Shown: piece after piece, positions 57,326 to 64,000 of the stretch
How positions within the stretch are numbered: position 1 is the first letter of the stretch
Layout of the letters: each line of letters starts with the position of its first letter
Source of the DNA: Cymbidium sinense
Lineage: Eukaryota > Streptophyta > Magnoliopsida > Asparagales > Orchidaceae
DNA: 64,000 nucleotides
Direction: 5' to 3'
NCBI GenBank assembly: GCA_021442155.1
Contig: CM038215.1
Span: 272,531,014-272,595,013 of the forward strand
Notes under the pieces: model-generated
Database searches by the model: none
Told to the model about the DNA's origin: nothing
The model's input: only the letters and a program-made list of their open reading frames with translations
Made by a program: the position numbers and the translations under genes

Positions 57326-59350
57326 ATTAAAATTAATTAAACTTGTACGTTTGAATTTATTTAGTCTATTTTTTACTTATTTTAGGTTATTTTATTTTCC
57401 ATTTTTATTTAGGTTTATTTAGTTATTTAGTATTTTATTTATTTATTTTAAGTTTATTTATTTTAGTTTAGGTTTTCTATTTTAGTTTATTTTCTAGGTT
57501 TAGATTTAGGTTTAAGTTTATTTTTTTGTTGAGTTTTATTTTTATTTTATATTTTAGGTTTAGGTTTTATTTTTTAGTTTTAGGTTTAGGTTTAGGTTTT
57601 TATTTTATTTTTTTAGGTTTAGGTTTTGGATTTTTATTTTAGGTTTATTTTTACATTTTATTTTTTTATTTTAGGTTTAAATTTATTTTTAGTTTATTTT
57701 ATTTTATTTTATTTAGTTTAGGTTTAGGTTTAGTTTATTTTAGGTTTAGGTTTAAGTAGTAGGTTTTATTTATTTTAGTTTAGGTTTCAGTTTATTTTTA
57801 TTTTATTTATTATATTTTTTTATTTAGTTTATGTTTTAAACTTTGTTTAGTTTTATTTTATTAATTTTTAGGTTTTATTTTTGGATTTATTTTTTAGGTT
57901 TAGATTTTTATTTAGTTTTTATTATATTTAATTTTAAGTTTATTTTTTTATTTTTTGTTTAGTTTTTATTTTATTAAGCTTTTCTCTTCTTAGGTTTATT
58001 TTTTTTTTAGTTTAGGTTTTATTTTATTTTATTTTAGTTTAGTTTAATTTTTTATTTTTTTAAGTTTAGGTTTAAGTTTTACTTTAGGTTTTTATTATAT
58101 TTAAGTTTAGGTTTTTTATTTATTTATTTTTTTGTTTTTATTTAGTGTAGGTGTAGGTTATTAAGTTTTTAGCATTTAGGGTTTTAGAGTTTAGGGTTTA
58201 GTATTTTGGGTTTTAGGTTTAGTGTTTAGGGTTTAGGTTTAGGGTTTAGGGTTAACTTAGGGTTTATGGTTAGTTTAGGGTATTGGGTTTAGGGTTTAGG
58301 GTTTAGGCATTAAGGTTTAGGGTTTTTAGGGTTTAGGCTATTAGGTTCAGAGTCAATTTAGGGTTTAGGGTTTAGGGTTTTAGGGTTTATGGTTTAGGGT
58401 TAGGGTTAGGGTTTAGAGTTTAGGGTTTAAGGTTTAAGGTTTAGGGTTAATTTAGGGATTAGGGTTTAGCATTTACGGTTGTAGTTTTGGGGTTGTGGTT
58501 TAGGATTTAGGGTTTAGTGTTAGTTATAGGCTTTATGGTTTAGGGTTTAGAATTTAGGCTTTAGGGTTTATGTTTTAGAGTTTAAGGTTTTTTTTTAAAA
58601 AAAAAAATTAAGTAAACTGGTTGGTTTAGGTTTATTTAGTTCATTTTTTATTTATTTTAGTTTATTTTATTTTTTATTTTTCTTTAGGTTTATTTTTTTA
58701 TTTAGTTTGGTTTATTTATTTTAGTTCTATTTATTTTAGTTTAGGTTTTTATTTTTGTATATTTTTTAAGGTTTTGCTTAGGTTTATGTTTATTTTTTAG
58801 TTTAGTTTTATTTTTATTTTATTTTTAAAGGTTTAGATGTATATTTTATTTTTTTAAGTTTAGGTTTTAAGTTTAGTTTTAGGTTTTATATTTTAGTTTT
58901 GGTTTAGGTTCATTTTTAGTTTATTTGATTATATTTAGTTTAGTGTTTAGGTTTTATTTATTTTAATTTAGTTTATTTTAGTTTAGGTTTAGGTTTATTG
59001 TACTTTGTTTATTTTATTTTTATTTTAGGTTTAGTTTTATTTTAGTTTAGGATTTGGGTTTTATTTTTATTTATTTTTTTAGGTTTGGGTTTTACTTAGT
59101 TTTATTTTATTTTATTTTATGTTTATTTTATTTTTATTTTACATTTAGTTTTTATTTTATTTAGGTTTTTTATTTATAGGTTTATTTTATCTTATAATTT
59201 AGTGTATGTTTTTATTTATTTTATTTTAGTTTAGTTTTTATTTTTTATTTTATTGTATCTTAAGGTTTAGGTTTAGGCTTAGGATTTTGATTTATGTTAC
59301 TTTAAGGTTTTATTTACTTTAGGTTTAGATTTTTTTATTTTTTGATTTTT
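57326..59350 (+). repeat. Two satellite units
   Basis: Landmark A at about 57330 (AAATTAATTAAACTTGTACG), T-rich to 58160; telomere-like 58161-58590; landmark A at about 58598 (AAATTAAGTAAACTGGTTGG), T-rich to 59350. Period about 1.27 kb. Comparing these two blocks with each other shows the collinear order most easily. Confidence 0.9.
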
Positions 59351-61163
59351 AGGTTTTTAGGGTTTAGGGTTTAGGGTTTAGGGTTTAGGGTTTAGGCTTT
59401 AGGGTTTAGGGTTTGGGGTTTAAGTTTTGGGGTTTAGTGTTTATGATATATGCTTTAGGCTTTAGAGTTTTAGAGTTTAGGTTTTGGGGTTTTTTTTAAA
59501 TTAAGTAAACTTGTAGGTTTAAGTTTATTTAGCTTATTTTTTATTTATTTTCGTTTATTTTAATTTTAATTTTGATTTAAGCTAATTTTTATTTTTCTTT
59601 AGTTTTGTTCTTTTATTTTATGTTTATTTATTTTAATTATTTTTTAGATTTAGGTTTAGGTTTAGGTGTATTTTTAGTTTAGTTTTATTTTAAATTTATT
59701 TTTTAGGTTTAGGTTTTGTTTTTTATTATTAGGTTTAGGTTTAGGTTCATTTTTTTAGGATTAGGTTTTAGATTTTTATTTTATGTTTATGTTTAGGTAT
59801 TATTTTTTTGTTTAGGTTTAGGTTTATTTTTAACTAATCTTATTTTATTTAATTTCGGTTTAGGTTTAGGTTTAGCTTACTTTAGGTTTAGGTTTAGGTT
59901 TAATTTGTTTTAGTTTAGTTTATCTTAGTTTAGGTTTAGGTTTATATGATTTTTATTTTAGGTTTAGGTTTTTAACATTTTAGGGTTTAGGGTTTAGGGT
60001 TTAAGTTTTAGGTTCTTATTTTAGGTTTATTTTTTGGTTTTATTTTTTTAGTTTAGGTTTTGGTTTACTTTTAGTTTATTTTATTTTTTTTAGTTTAGGA
60101 TTTTGGTTTTGGTTATTTTAGGTTTAGGCTTAGGTTTTATTTATTTAAATTTAGTTTATTTTAATTTTAGTTTAAGTTTATTTTATTTTTGTCTATTTTA
60201 TTTTTATTTTAGGTTTAGTTTTTTTATTTAATTAAGAGTTTGGGTTTTATTTTTTATTTATTTCTAGCTTTTATTTTTAGGTTTAATTTTTAGGTCTTGG
60301 TTTTTAATTAGTTTTTATTTTATTTTATTTTAAGTCTATTTTATTTTCATTTTACGTTTAGTTTATATTTTATTTAGGTTTTTTATTCTTAGGTTTATTT
60401 TATTTTTTAGTTTAGTTTAGGATTTTATTTATTTATTTTATTTATTTTTTTATTATATATTTAGGTTTAGGTTTAGTTTTTATTTTATTTTATTTTATTT
60501 ATTTTATTTATGTTTATGTTTTTTTATTTATTTTATTTTTAGGTTTTATTTACTTTAACTTTAGGTTTTTAGGTTTTTAGGGATTAGTGTTTAGTGTTTA
60601 AGGTTTAGGGTTTAGGGTTTAGGGCTTAGGTTTTTACGGTTTAGGGTTTAGGGTTTTACAATTTTGGGTTTTGGGTTTCGGGTTTAGGGTTATGGTTACA
60701 GTTTAGGGTTTAGGGTTTACGGACAGTTTAGGGTTTAGGGTTTAGGGTTTTTTTAGTGTTTAGGGTTGTAGGTTTAGGGTTCAGGGTTTTGGGTTAGTTT
60801 TAGGGTTTAGGGTTGGGGTTTCTGATTTAAGATTTAGGGTTTAAAGTTTAGGTTTTATATTTTGGGTTTTTTTTTAAATTAAATAAACTGGTAGGTTTAG
60901 GTTTTTTTAGTTTATTTAATTTATATTTATTCATTTTAGTTTATTTTATTATATATTTTTAATTCAGTTTATTTCTTTATTTTATTTATTTTATTTTAAT
61001 TATTTTAGGTTTATTTATTTTAGTTTAGGTTTTCTATTTTAGTTTATTTTTTAGGTTTAGGTTTATTATTTACTTGAGTTTTATTATTACTTTTATAAGT
61101 TTAGGTTTTTAGGTTCTTAGGGTTTTGGGTTTAGAGTTTAGGATTTAGGGTTTTGTGGTGGTT
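59351..61163 (+). repeat. Satellite units up to the second LTR
   Basis: Telomere-like 59351-59490, with five perfect heptamers at its start (59356-59393). Landmark A at about 59497 (AAATTAAGTAAACTTGTAGG), T-rich to 60560, containing a small telomere-like island at 59970-60005. Telomere-like 60570-60865; landmark A at about 60875 (AAATTAAATAAACTGGTAGG); a T-rich block cut short at about 61100; a brief telomere-like piece to the LTR. Confidence 0.88.
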
Positions 61164-63144
61164 TGTGAGTCACTAGCACCAAGAGGGGTTGGGTGATGAT
61201 ATTAAAGTTTTAAAACTTAAATCTTAAATTTTAATTTTTTGTAGAAAATTAATTTTTGATTTTATAAAGACAGGATACAATTCTTAATGCAACAAAAATA
61301 AAAGGGCAGTAAAGTAAAGAGAGACAATAGGCACACAATTTTTACGTGGTTTGGCCAAACCCCAAAATTTAGGGTTTAGGGGCGAGTACAACCCCAAAAT
61401 AAATTTATAGCACAAAAAGAAAAATACAAAATAATAGATTTTGATAAAATAAATCTCTCACAAATATACCAAGCTATCCAATGATATCACAACTTATAAA
61501 TGATCACTTACAACTTAAAAATTTTGGCAAATAATATGCTCACTTAATATTGAAATAAATATCTTAAAGTGATCTTACTAAGATGTTTAAAAATGATTTC
61601 AAAATAAATTTCAGCAAGGAATAATTTATTTTATTTTTCCAAAAAGATTCTTTCAATTAATGCTAATGATCACAAAGTACTTAAATAAAATGAGTATATG
61701 ATAGATCTAAGTATGCTAGTAAGTTTTAATTAAAAGAGATCTAGTAAATATAAAAATAATTTTGGCACAATAATTTATTTTTAAATGCTTAAAAATATAC
61801 TTCTAAAATAGATCTAAGAATAAATGATCTTTCAAAATAAGACTAATGAATAAATATTTCAGGAAACCAAAATAAATTATTAGGAAGTTAAAATTTTCAG
61901 TAAGTTGAAATAGATCCTACAAACTATCACAAGAGTTTATCAAAAAAAAATGATTGAGAAACTTTGATGTGAAAAATAATGTCCAAAGACTAATCCACCA
62001 AAAAGTATAAATTGGAAAGAATAAATAGATGGTGAAAATAGCATGAACAACTAAAGAGGATTAAAATCAAGAAAAGAAACTCAAGTAATTTGGGAAAGCT
62101 TGCTTAGTTGAAGATGTTGAAGCTTCCAAACCAAGGATTTGATCTTGCAATATTTGGAGAACACTTGGAAGAAAAATCCAAGAGTTTTTCTCTTAGATTT
62201 TCTGGAGGGATTTTGAATTTTGAATGAGGAATGCTTTCATGAAGAGAATGAGGGCTATTTATAGGCAAGAAGGTCATTTAAAAAATTATTTCAAAGAAAT
62301 ATATTATACAAACCTCATGCTATCATGTGATAATTTAATATTAAATAAAAATATAATTTATATTAAATAAATATTAAATTTAGTAGGAAAAATTTGGCTA
62401 TTCACATGGGTAAGTCAAAAGTAATCAAATATGGCTCTTAATATATTCAAAGCATGTAACATGCATTCATTATAAAAATCAGCTAATGTTTAGAAAATCA
62501 TAATAAATTCAATTTTAATCAAAAGTGGGTCATGTAACCTCTTAAATTAAAGGAAAAAAAATCCAAGGAATCTGTTGGAGATGAAATCAGATATGAATTC
62601 TTTGATTAGAAAATGACTTTGGCTAAAATACAAAATTTTATATATTTTTGTTAAGTTTGACATGTGACATTTAAAAATTATGATATAATTTATATATAAT
62701 CATAAATATGTTAGTTATCTTATAACTAGCAAATTAAATTAAAATACTTAATTATATTAAGTAAATAAAATAATTATACTTAATAGCTTTTATCATTTAT
62801 TACTTTGACAATTTTAATTCTATGTATGAACCATATAATTGAATGTTAATTAAATAAAGATTTATATAAATTAACATCATTAAAATAATATTTTAAGTTT
62901 GAGCAATTTGATTCATGCCAATGAACTCATATGAATAGTCATATAACCCAAAATATTGTATCTTGAGCTTCACATTATCCTTTTCATTCTTCTACTCTTG
63001 CAATTTCCTCAAACATATTTTGAGATGTATTGGATTAGCAATTGATATATCTGAAATACATAAAAATATTCATTAGAACATCCAAGCATTTGTTTATTAT
63101 CATCAAAATTAATCAAATTGAACATGAGGCTAATTAAGCTAACA
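61164..63144 (-). mobile_element. Solo LTR-like element, inverted copy (1981 bp)
   Basis: Reverse orientation copy of the element at 52677-54883: it begins TGTGAGTCACTAGCACC (reverse complement of the LTR end) and ends CTAATTAAGCTAACA (reverse complement of the LTR start). Similarity runs along the whole length, including CAAACCAAGGATTTGATC, the TATA motif and TCATGAAAGC. It is about 225 bp shorter, with scattered deletions. Flanking pentamers TGGTT and GATTT do not form a clean target duplication. A stray AATTTAGGGTTTAGGGG lies inside at about 61366-61382. Confidence 0.82.
62256..62263 (-). promoter_or_regulatory. Putative TATA box of inverted LTR
   Basis: TATAAATA on the - strand, equivalent to the motif at 53602 in the other copy. 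Confidence 0.5.
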
Positions 63145-63589
63145 GATTTAAGGGTTTAGGGTTTTACGGTTTAGGGTTTAGGGTTAGGGTTTAGAGTTTA
63201 GGGTTTAAGGTTTAGCATTTTTGGTTTAGGGTTTAGGGTTTAGGGTTTAGGATTTTTGGTTTGGGGTTTAGGGTTTTAGGGTTTTAGGTTTTAGGGTTTA
63301 TGGTTGTAGGTTTAGTGTTTATGGTTTAGGGTTAGTTTTAGGGCTTAGGGTCTACTGTTAGGGTTTATTTTATTTTATTTTTAACTTATTATATATATTA
63401 TTTTATTTTTAGGCTTTATAGTTTAGGGTTAAAATATTAGGGTTTAGGGTTTATGGTTTAGGGTTTAGGGTTTAGGGTTTAATGTTTAGGGTTCAGGGTT
63501 TAGAGTTTTTAGAATTTGGGGTTTTGGGTTTAAGGTTTAGGTTTTATGTTTACAGTTCAAGTTTTAATTTAGGGTTTAGGGTTTTTATT
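63145..63589 (+). repeat. Telomere-like block before cassette 9
   Basis: TTTAGGG repeats with a short T-rich interruption (TTTATTTTATTTTATTTTTAAC, about 63365-63410). Confidence 0.92.
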
Positions 63590-63912
63590 TTTTTTAATAG
63601 ATAATAAATTTATATTAAACATTTGTTCTTTTTGATTTCATCAACCAAGTAACACACCAAGTTTTCTGAGACACAAGTGATGACATAGATCAAAAATGAG
63701 CACGCATATCCACCAGGTACTCTAGATCCCCCACCTTTGGTCCTCCCGCCTCCATAACAACCACAGCTCCGACCACCACTTCCATATCCAATAGTACCTC
63801 TAGATCCCCCACTACCACTACGATAACCGTTGCGTTCACCTTCGCCTCCACAGCCAGATCTAGATTGAGCCTAGTAGATGGTGGTGTTCTTGCCCTCAAG
63901 GTTCTGCCCATT
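63590..63912 (-). pseudogene. GR-RBP last exon and 3' UTR (cassette 9), internally deleted
   Basis: On the - strand the exon starts at 63912 and reads NGQNLEGKNTTIY, a stop, then AQSRSGCGGEGERNGYRSGS, GGSRG, GYGSGGRSCG and CYGGGRTKGGGSRVPGGYAC, open to about 63706. The C-terminal third (RGYDGGSHYSRGG...NWRN) is deleted: coding DNA joins the 3' UTR word ATGAGCACGCATA directly. The rest of the 3' UTR (63595-63705) is normal. The 73-codon ORF at 63690-63911 is out of phase. Confidence 0.87.
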
Positions 63913-64000
63913 CTTATGGTTTAGGTTTAGGTTTAATAGGTTTAAGGGTTTAGGTTTATTTTTTAATTTATTTAGTTACTTTAAGTTTAAGTTTAGGTTT
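63913..64000 (+). repeat. Telomere-like and T-rich DNA at the window end
   Basis: TTTAGG-type units follow the exon edge and continue out of the window, so the array is not complete here. Confidence 0.88.

Overview
The window is nuclear DNA from a flowering plant. It holds degenerate Ty3/gypsy and RTE-type retrotransposon remains, fragments of a plant glycine-rich RNA-binding protein (GR-RBP) gene, and tens of kilobases related to the plant telomere repeat TTTAGGG. I find no intact protein-coding gene, rRNA or tRNA. Almost every coding trace is broken by stops and frameshifts. I cannot name the species from this sequence.

Layout: 1-2530 is the 3' part of a decayed gypsy pol gene (RT end, RNase H, integrase). 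2531-6180 is its non-coding 3' part and an AT-rich tract. 6181-23540 is a telomere-like satellite array carrying five GR-RBP exon cassettes and interrupted at 8904-11735 by an RTE-clade LINE. 23541-37320 is a second gypsy copy (gag, protease, RT, RNase H, integrase), split between protease and RT by a nested non-coding insertion of about 7.3 kb (25651-32930). 37321-41335 repeats the 3' and AT-rich parts of 2531-6180. 41336-64000 is the satellite again, with four more GR-RBP cassettes and two oppositely oriented copies of one 2 kb solo-LTR-like element (52677-54883 and 61164-63144).

The most unusual object is the satellite. It is not simple TTTAGGG: it alternates short telomere-like blocks with T-rich blocks of roughly 0.7-0.9 kb that share an entry landmark, an exit landmark and a collinear internal order. 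At nine places the telomere-like part holds an antisense piece of a GR-RBP gene: 3' UTR plus glycine-rich last exon, nearly always cut at the same codon, just where CCCTAAG meets AATGGG. The T/G-rich strand is the + strand throughout. One reading is that an intron or flank carrying telo-box motifs expanded into a satellite and kept the neighbouring exon as a passenger.

At larger scale, positions 1 to about 7300 are repeated at about 34826-42400, including the retroelement-to-satellite junction and the first GR-RBP cassette. This suggests a tandem segmental duplication with a period near 35 kb. The two solo-LTR-like elements, the LINE and the nested insertion are later arrivals that can date the array.
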